DNA from: Glandiceps talaboti
Taxonomy: Eukaryota; Hemichordata; Enteropneusta; Spengelidae
Reading direction: 5' to 3'
Assembly: GCF_964340395.1 (NCBI RefSeq)
Contig: NC_135553.1
Location: 26,836,949-26,861,948, forward strand
DNA length: 25,000 nt
Shown here: positions 9,633 through 18,867 of the stretch, in pieces
How the letters are laid out: every line of letters starts with the position of its first letter
Position numbering within the stretch: position 1 is the stretch's first letter
The notes under the pieces: model-generated
What the model was told of the DNA's origin: nothing
What the model saw: only the letters and a program-made list of their open reading frames with translations
The model's database searches: none
Position numbers and translations under genes: made by a program

Positions 9633-10579
9633 GTACGTACACTGATTTATTTAGTGGAACCCGTTGAGAATAACAGATGACATCATATAAATTGACATGA
9701 ATAGATTTATGTCTTGTCCTTTCTACGAAGTGTTTAAAAGATTATCTACTCGCCAACCAATTATGTAAATGATATGAAAAACGTCGAAACTGAAATTGAA
9801 ATATGATAAATACATAAGTACAACAAAGCGAACGTGCATCATACATCGTACAGTTGTAGCTTTTGATTTTAATTAGTATTTTGCTTAATTAATGTTTTTG
9901 GTAATTAGGGAATTGTCTTATGAATACAAGATTTAGATTTCATGTAATTTGGTACATAAACCGATGAAAACAATGCGCACATATCCAAATAACGCTTGGT
10001 GATGTAGCTGTTAATTTCATCGAGTCATTTGCCAAATTAATGAATATGATAATTCACGCTTTAAATGTAAACTTTAAATTTCATGTAATTTGGGATATAC
10101 ATTGATGATAAAACAATCTTTATGGAAGGTATTATCAATAGAATTTACTTGTGGGTATCCATTGTGGTGAACTAGCAAAGTTTAGAATTTAAATCGATAA
10201 CCAATCATCACAGTTCTATTATGTTCGAACATCTGAGTGAAACGTTTGACACGGTTCATTTTACATTGAATATTTATCTTGGTTTATCGTGGACACCCAA
10301 TGTATTCTTTGAAACTATAGGGACGAGTGAAAACATTGAATTCTCCTAATACACCCATGCAACTGAACACTAATATAATATTATATCACGGTGCTGTACT
10401 GCACATACCGCCCATGATGAACATTTGGCAGGGACATGATGGCGTACCACAAAATCTACAGCAATCTCGCACGAAAACGACAATGTTATACATAATGTAT
10501 AGCACAATTTGCTAATTCTGATTGAATCATTGTCGTTATTGGATTCGAAACGTCAACTACAGTTAAAACTCTTAAAAAT
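9633..10579. other. No gene seen; AT-rich
   Basis: No convincing coding frame. A diverged direct repeat (TTTCATGTAATTTGG followed by a TACAT/ATACAT...GATGA segment) occurs near 9936 and 10080, suggesting an old duplication. Confidence 0.4.
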
Positions 10580-10616
10580 GTAAGCGTACTTTTTTGCGAT
10601 CTACACACCCTCGCGC

Positions 10617-10680
<64 letters not shown>

Positions 10681-10774
10681 TTTCGAGTTATTTCAGTAGT
10701 CCATGTGAATACATTGCGCAATGAACTTTTATATCAAGAAGTGGTGCAAGTTAGGATCATACGGCATCAACCTG

Positions 10775-10834
<60 letters not shown>

Positions 10835-10958
10835 CTCGGTGAGTATCAATCTGCTATAAGACAGTGCTCTATACCGCAGTGGCAGAGCGTAATAGTTTTG
10901 GTAGTACTGGAACTCTTTCTTGGGTGTAACTCCCAAGAAAGAGTTCCAGTACTACCAA

Positions 10959-11031
<73 letters not shown>

Positions 11032-11212
11032 TATATATATATAGTTGTCTGATGATCGCACAATGCGTGAAACTCCGAGTTACAACCAAGAAAGAGTTCC
11101 AGAACTACCAAAACTATTGCGCTCTGCCACTGCGGTATAGAGCACTGTCTTAGCAGATTGATACTTATTGATTTATATATAAACACATGCACACATTACA
11201 CACACACACACA

Positions 11213-11298
<86 letters not shown>

Positions 11299-11392
11299 CA
11301 GGTTGATGCCGTATGATCCTAACTTGCACCACTTCTTGATGTAAAAGTTCATTGCGCAATGTATTCACATGGACTACTGAAATAACTCGAAA

Positions 11393-11452
<60 letters not shown>

Positions 11453-11490
11453 GCGCGAGGGTGTGTAGATCGCAAAAAAAGTACGCTTAC
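10580..11490. repeat. Nested inverted-repeat complex with AT/CA microsatellite joints
   Basis: The outer left segment starting at 10580 (GTAAGCGTACTTTTTTGCGA, then a CA tract, an AT tract and a unique core TTTCGAGTTATTTCAG to GCATCAACCTGTT) reappears inverted and essentially unchanged at about 11300-11490. Inside it, a second unique block (AGTATCAATCTGC to GGCAGAGCG, 10840-10890) reappears inverted at about 11110-11165. AT tracts at about 10778-10833, 10961-11043 and 11215-11296 separate the blocks. The right half carries an extra piece with a CA tract (about 11167-11214). The whole could fold into one large cruciform about 0.9 kb long. No protein is encoded; the Ile-Tyr and Thr-His frames are repeat artefacts. 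Confidence 0.85.
10892..10964. repeat. Perfect 33-bp palindrome with 7-base loop
   Basis: Left arm 10892-10924 (ATAGTTTTGGTAGTACTGGA onward) and right arm 10932-10964 are exact reverse complements around the loop TGTAACT. The related block on the right of the complex (about 11083-11117) carries only one arm with a one-base change, so the hairpin arose by inverted duplication within this locus. Confidence 0.95.
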
Positions 11491-11578
11491 CTGACCCAGG
11501 TATGTTAATGTTACAGGGATGTGCAAGGTTCCCTGTGTGTGTGTGTGGGTGTGCATGTGTTTATATAAATTATATATA

Positions 11579-11659
<81 letters not shown>

Positions 11660-11720
11660 TCGGTGAGTATCAATCTGCTAAGACAGTGCTCTATACCGCA
11701 GTGGCAGAGCGTAATAGCAA

Positions 11721-11804
<84 letters not shown>
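11491..11804. repeat. Third copy of the complex core between long AT tracts
   Basis: After a short unique piece (about 11491-11530) come a GT tract and TGCATGTGTTTATATAAATT, then an AT tract (about 11570-11658), then the core CTCGGTGAGTATCAATCTGC to GCAGAGCGTAATAG (about 11659-11715), then another AT tract to 11802. The order and orientation are inverted relative to the block at about 11110-11214. The two lie back to back, with the second AT tract as an addition. Confidence 0.8.
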
Positions 11805-11806
<2 letters not shown>

Positions 11807-13380
11807 GACTTAAAGTCAAAAACTGCTGGACCGTTTGCCATGATATTTTGTGGGTGCATTTCCTTGAGTGTCTAGTTGGGAAATTGTTCAAATCAAAATG
11901 ATCTTATCACCGGTGTGTGATTTGGGTCAAAAATGTTAATTTCCAAAAGTACTGGGCAGATTGGGCTGAAATTTGGGTGAAACATTCTTCAGGGTGTTTA
12001 TACTAAGAATTGTTCATGACATGATGGTCCATCAGTGATATGCGAATTAGGGCTAAAATGTGTTTTTGGTCAAAAATCAATAATTCCAAAACTACCGAGC
12101 AGATTGGGCTGAAACTTAATGGGAATGCATCTAGGGATGTATAAATGAAGACATATTAAGGATACAATGTTGTCATGAGTGATATGCAAATTAGGTGTAA
12201 AAATGTTCATTTTTTGTCAAAAACGTATATCTCACAAAGTACTTATGAGTAATGAGACTGAAACTTTGTGAGATGTTTCTAGAAGTGTTATTATGCAGAT
12301 TTTCTTCAAAATATTTTCACACAATTGGCCCTAGCAACCATGACCACGCCCTTAGCAACAACCAAATGGCAGTATATTTTTGTCAAATAACAACATCATC
12401 TGATAGGCAAGTGAGTAAACAACCAAAAAATGTATGCAAATATCCCTAGCAACCATACCCACGCCCATAGCAACAACCAAACCAAAGATAACAACAGGGA
12501 TTACTAGACAATTGAATAAACATTCAAAAAATGTATGTAAATTTGCCTAGCAACAAGACCACACCCATACCAACAGCCAAATATTCACGTATATTGCAAA
12601 GATAACAGGAATTCGAAGACATATGACTAAACATTCAAAAAATGTATGCAATTGTGCCTAGCAACAGGACCACGCTCATAGCAACAGCTAAATGATCACG
12701 TACATTGCAAAGATAATAATAGGAATTCATACACAAGTGATACAAAAATGTATGCAAATATATCTAACAAGAAGACCACACCCATAGCAACAGCCAAATG
12801 ATAACGTATATAGCATAGATAGCAACATGGTTGGATAGGCAACTGGATAGTCATTCAGCAAATGAACACCTATTGACTAGCATATGGATAAACATTTTTA
12901 AAAACTGTACAGTTGTGCTACAACGCCATTGGCGGTATTTTTGAGATATGTTTTTGACCAAAATTCACATTTTACACCTAATTTGCATATTGGTGGTGAG
13001 GTCATTATATGCTTTATATTTCTTCATCTACACATTATCAATGCATCCCATTAAATGTCAGCCCAATCTGCTCAGTAGTTTTGGAATTGACCAGACAGAC
13101 ACATTTTTAGCCCTAATTTGCATATTACCAATGGCATCATCATATCATGAACAAATTCTAATCTACACATCCCTAAGCACCTTCCCACCAAATTTCAGAC
13201 CAATCTGCCCAGTAATTTTTTGAGTTTAAGTTTTTTGACCAAAAATGACATTTTTGACCTAAATCACACACCTGTGATGCGATCAATTTGCTTAGAACAA
13301 TTTCCCAACTAGACACAAAAAAGTAATGTCCCCACCAAATACCAAGGCAATCGGTCTAGCAGCGTTTGAGTTTAAGTCGT
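11805..13380. mobile_element. Large foldback element with arms of about 440 bp
   Basis: The left arm (11805 to about 12240) and right arm (about 12936 to 13380) are imperfect reverse complements along their full length. Matching landmarks are ACGACTTAAA / TTTAAGTCGT at the tips, GTGTCTAGTTGGGAAATTGT against ACAATTTCCCAACTAGACAC, and GCAGATTGGGCTGA against TCAGCCCAATCTGC. Each arm is itself built from about three or four diverged units of roughly 130-150 bases; GCAGATTGGGCTGAAA recurs at 11956 and 12099, with a weaker third near 12247. The element is bordered by an AT microsatellite on the left and a CA microsatellite on the right. No open frame suggests a transposase, so it appears non-autonomous. 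I cannot place it in a named family. Confidence 0.8.
12329..12880. repeat. Core tandem array of the foldback element, 5 copies of about 101-116 bp
   Basis: The motif CCTAGCAACCATGACCACGC, then CC, a variable base and TAGCAACA, recurs at about 12330, 12445, 12546, 12657 and 12772, each followed by ATGTATGCAAAT-type sequence. The last copy is the most worn (TCTAACAAG). It fills the loop between the two inverted arms. Confidence 0.85.
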
Positions 13381-13419
<39 letters not shown>

Positions 13420-13470
13420 CGCACGCGCACACACACGTACACACAGATGGGCAGACAGACAGACAGACAC
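13381..13470. repeat. CA microsatellite and GACA run
   Basis: CA repeat with GCAC interruptions followed by CAGA repeats (about 13451-13469), adjoining the right tip of the foldback element. Confidence 0.95.
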
Positions 13471-13619
13471 CTTGCCTATAACACTACACTGAGCCTTATC
13501 AGTTCAATTGTGCTAAAATCCTATAATTGTCTGAGGCTTATGTAACCACTTGCTAGTCCGAGACGTTACTCGCTATTCGTGAGTTTTAAGCGAAAACTAC
13601 GCCTGGATCTTTCAGGCTA

Positions 13620-14830
13620 GAAATACCCTACCATGCACGAAATCATAGATTATGTTACTTCATGCCTCTGAGGGAAGAAATATTACGAAAGTTACGTTTG
13701 CTTTTGATTTATGTAAACATATGCAACTTTACAATTAGATTAGGGTGACAATATTTTTTTTGTTTCTCATTATTTTGCATAATGGGGGGGGGGGGGGTCT
13801 TGAAGCCCAGGAGGTTTTTAACTCTGAAAAGTCAATTTTGCGACTATTCAGACATTTTCAGAAAATAATTTCCAAGTTTTACAAGACAGCACCACCATGT
13901 ACAAAGCAACTACATTAGGTTGAAATATTTTTGAAATATAGTCTGATAGCATCTTGACAGTAAGAGGTAGGGGGAAGAGCTTGAGACTGGATGTGTACAC
14001 CTCCTGTTTGTGGGGGGGGGGTCCAAGGGGGTCACCCCCCTAGAAGCCCTGGAGGATTTTTACAATTTTGAGACTATTCAGACCCTTTCAGACAATCATT
14101 TCCAAGCTTTACAAGACAGCACCAACATGTAAAAAGCAACTATATAGGGTCGAAATACTTTTGAAATATACTTTGATAGTATCTTGACAGTAAGATTGGA
14201 AGAACTTGAGACTGGGATATGTCCACCTCATGTGGGGGGGGGGGGTGTCCAAGATTTTTACTCTTAAAGCCAATATTTAGGCTATTCAGACCCTTTCAAG
14301 CAATAACTTAATCCATGCTTTACAAGACAGCAAGTATCAGAAACTATAAATTCTTTATAACTTACACTAAGGGTTGAAATATGTTCTTAAAAAGTTAAAT
14401 GGCATCATTATATACATGTAGTAAAGGTCAACACATCTAATGGTAGTATCATTGGTTGGGGAGATTTGGAGATTAAGGCAATTTTAGACAATCTTGGCAA
14501 ACATTTCACGTCTTGAAAAGACAACGTCATCTTAAATTAGAATAGGGTGAAAATATTTAACAAAAGTTTAATACCATTATGACAGTAAAAAGGTTGTTGG
14601 TGCATCTGATTCTTGGTTGAATGCATGAGTGACCTCTGGGGGTGAGGGAGTCTTTGGAGTTTTCCTCCCTGGCAGATCTGGAGTTCTTTGCTTCTACTAA
14701 GGCAATGTTTAGGTTATTCATAGCCTTTGAGGTAATATTTCCAAGCTTCGAAAAGCTAACGTATATGTACGTTTTAAATGAGTTTCCCATGTCACATAAA
14801 ATGGGCCCGTAACATTGGTATAGGGGCATT
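13620..14830. repeat. Diverged long tandem repeat, about 180-230 bp units
   Basis: The landmark CTATTCAGACCCTTTCAG recurs at about 13843, 14073 and 14281, with weaker copies near 14485 and 14712. Each is followed by TTTCCAAGCTTTACAAGACA and then a GGGTTGAAATAT-type segment and ATCTTGACAGTAAGA. G-runs of 9-13 bases mark several unit junctions (13784, 14011, 14234). A partial unit precedes 13784. Copies decay towards the right, consistent with an old array. Confidence 0.8.
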
Positions 14831-15382
14831 AATATTGCATGTATAGTAAAGTCACCGGTATGTTAGAGAACTTTAGGTGGTCATTCATAGTGTATAATAG
14901 AAACTGGAATCTGATGAGATGTGGTGATTTGTAGTGTCAATAACATGTAGTTTCCAAAATAGAAAGTGTATTTAATTAATCCCTTCTGACAAGTTCATAC
15001 TGACGAGTAGGACAATTTAGATTAACTTCTTTTATAATCTATGAAAATTACCATTACGAAACCCTCAAGTTCACTTTTGCCCCAAACTGCAATGTAAGTG
15101 AAGCATTGATTGTGAAACAGCCAAGCATTTACATGACATGTTCTGTAACTAGTGTGGTAGCTAGGTAATACATGTATATGTATAGTTATGTTTGAATTAA
15201 TAAAGTAATTTCAAAGAATTCATGTAAGAAGGCTATATGCCATCGTAGAACAGGATTTTTTTCTTCCATCACAATCTAAAACACAATAACCCCCGCCCCC
15301 CATCCACACTTTTCAAAATAGTATGAGAAGGGGGTCACTATCCATGCCACGTGTTCCATAAATGTACTTCTGTTCTTCCTAG
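14831..15382. other. No gene seen; presumed intron of the sulfotransferase gene
   Basis: AT-rich sequence ending in the splice acceptor at 15381-15382. I searched it for an upstream sulfotransferase exon with the PKSGTTW-type PAPS loop and found none. Confidence 0.4.
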
Positions 15383-15477
15383 ACGATGGAACTCCTTGGA
15401 GAGATCACGTGATAAGTTGGTGGAACAAACGGCATGAACCAAACGTTCTCTTTCTAACTTTTGAGGATATGAAAAGG
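15383..15477 (+). CDS. Cytosolic sulfotransferase, third-last exon
   Basis: Internal exon of a SULT-type enzyme, which transfers sulfate from PAPS to hydroxyl or amine groups of small molecules in the cytosol. The peptide DGTPWRDHVISWWNKR, then NVLFLTFEDMKR, matches the SULT segment in which W-x-H-V-x-x-W-W and the hydrophobic strand before EDMK precede the 3'-phosphate-binding region. The acceptor is TTCTTCCTAG at 15382, and the exon enters with two bases of a split codon. The donor after AAAAGG is GTTTGT, a weaker but usable site, leaving phase 0. The upstream exons with the N-terminus and PAPS loop were not found in the window; they may lie beyond the repeat-filled 9-15 kb region, or the gene may be a 3' fragment. 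Confidence 0.8.
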
Positions 15478-15735
15478 GTTTGTATTCAGATTCATAGGTG
15501 TTTCAAGTTGTTATTCCCAGTGAACTTCTGTTTGTGTCTGTATTTTTTACATCGTCAAGTATCTGAAAATAAGATTTATCGTTGAGAAAAAAAAACACCC
15601 CGACTGAAATTTTGTGTTTAATTAATTAAGTAGACTTTTCCTTTCTCACAGAGATACGTACACATACAGTATACAGAGATATGTATTGTCTCAGACCACA
15701 ATTAATATTGGCATGACTTACCTTCCATTTTATAG

Positions 15736-15925
15736 GACCTACACAACGCAATTCGTAAGGTTGCAGAATTCCTTGAAGTTAAATTGGACGACGAAGTAGT
15801 TGAAAAAATCGTCAACCACTGTAGTTTTGACAGCATGAAGAAAAACAAGCTAGCATTGAAGAGTGATTACTGTGCAAACGTTTTGAAAGTGAACCCACTA
15901 GAGTGGTCACCGTTTGTTCGGAAAG
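15736..15925 (+). CDS. Cytosolic sulfotransferase, second-last exon
   Basis: It begins after TTTTATAG and reads DLHNAIRKVAEFLEVKLDDE, continuing through VEKIVNHCSFDSMKKNK to EWSPFVRK, with the donor AAAG|GTAAAA (phase 1). The parts AIRKVAEFL and CSFDSMKKNK are hallmarks of the SULT C-terminal third. FVRKG, completed by the next exon, is the RKG motif whose Arg and Lys contact the 3'-phosphate of PAPS. Phases agree with both neighbours, so the reading frame is intact. Confidence 0.88.
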
Positions 15926-15974
15926 GTAAAATTGTTTATATACTCACAGTTATTCGTATCAGAAGTTGTTACAG

Positions 15975-16030
<56 letters not shown>
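15975..16030. repeat. ATCA tetranucleotide microsatellite
   Basis: About 14 copies of ATCA inside the last sulfotransferase intron. Open frames reading Asn-Gln-Ser-Ile repeats come from it. Confidence 0.97.
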
Positions 16031-16041
16031 GAAATATTTAG

Positions 16042-16172
16042 ACAGAGCCTTCATCCAGTACACAGTAAAACTCAAAGCGGCAAACAAAGAAGGTGTAGTA
16101 GCGATGTTTAAAATGCCCCTTACTGTCTTTCCTGAATTTATCAAGAGTGGGAGAATGGCGAATTTCAACGGG
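16042..16172 (+). other. Possible alternative or decoy exon within the last sulfotransferase intron
   Basis: Following an AG at 16040-16041, the frame that continues from the preceding exon (its last G plus AC) stays open through VKLKAANKEGVVAMFKMP and TVFPEFIKSGRMANFNG to a TAG at 16173-16175. A GTAGGT donor-like site lies at the end, but splicing from it to the last exon would break the frame. It would therefore work only as an alternative last exon. The peptide is not recognisable as sulfotransferase. Confidence 0.2.
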
Positions 16173-16454
16173 TAGGTAGATTAGTTCATACTCTTGGAGC
16201 GGCACGTGAAAATGCGCAGATGAAGGCAATTGAACAAATATTATATTTAATAATGTAATCAAAATGGAATTATTATGTATAAGACAGCTGGAATGAACGT
16301 CTTAGTTCAATTCCCACAGGAAGATAGGCGCTCTGCGTCCTTTTCTTGTCTAATATGTGAAAAATTTGGTATCTTTGTTAGTCATTTTCTTGGCACCTTG
16401 AAAACGATTATTGCTCACTGCTGCTCTTTCTCCTCTCTAAATTTATGTAAATAG

Positions 16455-16567
16455 GTAAAGTAGGTGGATGGAAGGAACATTTCACTGTTGCTGAGAATGA
16501 AGAGTTCGACAGCGTTTACCGGGAATGGACAAAGGACAGTGACCTCGACATAATATTTAGTATTTAA
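16455..16567 (+). CDS. Cytosolic sulfotransferase, terminal exon
   Basis: Begins after TGTAAATAG and completes the RKG motif as GKVGGWKEHFTVAENEEFDS, then VYREWTKDSDLDIIFSI and a TAA stop. KEHFTVAENE fits the KxxxTVxxxE dimerisation motif of cytosolic SULTs, and the W-K after GG fits the conserved G-x-W-K of PAPS binding. The three exons total 398 bases and give a consistent frame of 132 residues, close to the C-terminal 45% of a normal protein of about 295 residues. Confidence 0.9.
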
Positions 16568-17021
16568 CGATAAGTGACCCGCATAGCTGCACACATGTCA
16601 TTTTTTCACAGGAGTAATACAGTTTGTACCAATCAATTTGTCAGATGACAAGTTCCTGGCTGAAATTTGTCATAATTAGAAAAGTTGGGGGTTAGTGATG
16701 AGTGTAGCTAGGGATGAGTGTGGGCGATGGATGTTGTCAGCGCTAATTTGGCATCCATTGGAACTATGTATTATACAAATACTCAAATTGAAGCCTCCAC
16801 ATGCCCTAAACTGTGTTTGAAAGTTCACGGCTTCTCATATGATGTAAGAAATAAACTTACCTTATTTGGCCTGATAACTATTTTGTTTTGTTCAGTTTTT
16901 GGTTGATATTTGTTATTGTCATCAATAGACTCAGAGGTATATCAAAAAACACAATATGTTTGACCACTAAATTTGACCACAATGACAATGCCTGGGGTGT
17001 TAGGCTATTGTAACGTAATGA
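16568..17021 (+). other. Sulfotransferase 3' UTR and downstream flank
   Basis: After the stop codon there is no further conserved frame. The only landmark is the candidate polyadenylation signal at 16850-16855. Confidence 0.5.
16850..16855 (+). terminator. Candidate polyadenylation signal of the sulfotransferase gene
   Basis: The canonical AATAAA hexamer 283 bases after the stop codon, followed within about 30 bases by a T/G-rich run (TTTTGTTTTGTTCAG). The spacing fits a normal 3' end. Confidence 0.45.
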
Positions 17022-17062
17022 AGACACCACTAGTATGATGTGCAAAAGTTCAGTCTAAGTTG

Positions 17063-17266
17063 ATAGGTTTAAGTTCGTATCGCACCGAAATAAAACCATC
17101 CATGAACCGTGATGTGGGACGTTACCAACTTCCAAGAATTTGGGTCTGAAGTCACGCATGCGTCGTGACTTCAGAAAACACTGACGAAGCCATGGTGGAT
17201 ACCTGGCGAAAGCTTTGGTAAGCTAATTAAATTTTGGTGCAATACGAACTTGATGTTAAACCTATT
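17063..17266. mobile_element. MITE-like short inverted-repeat element
   Basis: Termini ATAGGTTTA...AGTTCGTATCGCACC (from about 17063) and the inverse GGTGCAATACGAACT...TAAACCTAT (to about 17266) form imperfect terminal inverted repeats around about 140 bases. The centre holds a perfect 12-base palindrome (TCTGAAGTCACG at 17145-17156 and CGTGACTTCAGA at 17164-17175). An 11-base direct repeat, AGACACCACTA, lies outside at 17022 and 17272, but is unevenly spaced from the termini (about 30 and 5 bases), so it is not a clean target duplication. Confidence 0.6.
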
Positions 17267-17838
17267 AAATAAGACACCACTAAGTTACTAGTGGTGGGGG
17301 AAATCATTGAATTCAGAAAGGGATACAGTATTACTTCAGTTCGGGAAAACGAAAAAAGGGTATTTTTTAAAGAATAATGCAAACGAGAAATAGAGTATAA
17401 CTGCCATTAAAAAGTATCAAATGTGATTACCTGTCCAATACGCTTTATCAACAGTTTTAAAGATTTAGGCTATAACGCCATGTCCAAAGATAAGTGTAAT
17501 GTTATTTAACATCGATGGGAAACAGTGTTTCTGTCGTTAACTTGAAAAAAGTGGTCAAATCCCATCTGTCTAGTCACAGAGAAGTAAGTTTCTTAGTTGT
17601 CTGTGGTCTAGTACACTAAGCGGTATGAAAACTCTCCATGTTTTCCATACTACTCATTTCATGTAGATACACAGCATGGGTTTGCTTTCAATCACTGCAT
17701 TGACCATATAATCTAATACACTATGGCAATATACACTCAGTAAACCTACATGTCTAAAGTGGTCCAATGTATGTATTTGTCTAGAGTGGCCTTCGTGATC
17801 GTGTGTAGATTTGGAGCCTGATATCACGTCTGAAGGGT
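17267..17838. other. No feature seen
   Basis: Ordinary AT-rich sequence without a supportable gene or repeat. Confidence 0.4.

Positions 17839-17921
<83 letters not shown>
17839..17921. repeat. AT dinucleotide microsatellite
   Basis: About 40 uninterrupted AT units. Confidence 0.98.
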
Positions 17922-17925
<4 letters not shown>

Positions 17926-17930
17926 GTAAG

Positions 17931-18010
17931 ATCTCAGACCTTTTAGTGGTCTGAGATTCTATGGGACTATGGGACTGTGCCTGCTCTTTTTAGTGGTCTG
18001 AGGCCTTTTA
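17931..18010. repeat. Small hairpin and repeated motif
   Basis: ATCTCAGACC (17931-17940) and GGTCTGAGAT (17948-17957) form a 10-base perfect stem around TTTTAGT. The right half, TTTTTAGTGGTCTGAG, recurs near 17988-18003. Confidence 0.7.
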
Positions 18011-18565
18011 GATCGAAGGATTTAGGCCACTCCTTACATCTGTGATTAGAAGTTCAAACAGAGGTCATTATGTAGATTAAAAATCACATAGACAAAATAG
18101 TCTCTGCTTCTGATGTTACATGTAAGAATGATTGTTGTTATGGTGATACTTGTTAATTGTTTGTATTGGATAAAATACTAGACTTTGGCCAGGAAACTTA
18201 TGTTGACGTAAGATTAGGTGACTGGTCTCATACATCAGCATCGAAAGGCTGGCATCATGGTCAGCTATTAGAACATAACGATATTTTATTGGCTGCAACC
18301 CAGACTGGTTGCTGATGTGGGAAATTGGGTATATTAGTATAGCCTGATAGGGCTGAACAATAGTATAGTATATTTTATCTGACATGAAATAATGTAAGCA
18401 ATACATTACCTATAGTCAATAAACATACAAAAACAACAAGAACAAAAATAATAGATAAATATAAATATAAATAAAACACTGAACTACAGTATTGAATACA
18501 AAAAGATAATAATGAATTACAGAAGTTTCCAAAACTATTAGTGATAAAACCATCATTTGAGCTCA
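18011..18565. other. No gene seen; likely LINE 3' flank in its right part
   Basis: No convincing host coding frame. The segment directly left of 18566 would be the 3' UTR of the LINE fragment read on the minus strand. Confidence 0.35.
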
Positions 18566-18740
18566 TTATTTTTTTAAGTATTCTGTTTTAGATAATTTTG
18601 AGAAACTTTGATCATAAATTTCAATAGTTCTTTGAAATTGGTTTCTAGCTTCAGTTACAGATGGATTACTACAATCCATTAAAGCATTGATTTCATCACC
18701 AATAGCTTTAGTATTACATAAATGACATAGTTTTTCATCG
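18566..18740 (-). pseudogene. C-terminal fragment of a non-LTR retrotransposon ORF2
   Basis: On the minus strand an open frame runs from the poly-G run at about 18741 to a TAA at 18566-18568 and reads DEKLCHLCNTKAIGDEINAL, then MDCSNPSVTEARNQF, ending EYLKK. The spacing C-x2-C-x9-N-x4-C and the GDEI-x-x-L-x-x-C context match the C-terminal zinc-knuckle region of LINE ORF2 proteins (compare the LINE at 20.5 kb, with H where this one has N). Loss of the His and the abrupt start at a G-run indicate a dead 3' fragment. Confidence 0.6.
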
Positions 18741-18867
18741 GGGGGGGGGGATTCCTTGGTATCGCAGTGTTTCGATTGGTAAACGTATCTTACAGTCTAG
18801 TCTAAAGTCTAAAGGGGTGACCTGTCCGTCCATGCTATGTTTTAACTGTCCGGGATGTCACTACAAG

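Noticed and set aside
10868-10895. tRNA-like A-box (TGGCAGAGCG) in the inverted-repeat core
   Set aside because: No B-box, cloverleaf or terminator follows at tRNA spacing.
10594-11901. Open frames encoding Ile-Tyr, Thr-His and Cys-Val runs
   Set aside because: They are direct translations of AT, CA and GT microsatellites with no conserved flanking protein.
15784-16111. Asn-Gln-Ser-Ile repeat protein fused to sulfotransferase sequence
   Set aside because: This is read-through of the exon past its splice donor at 15926 into the ATCA microsatellite; the real protein continues in the exon at 16455.
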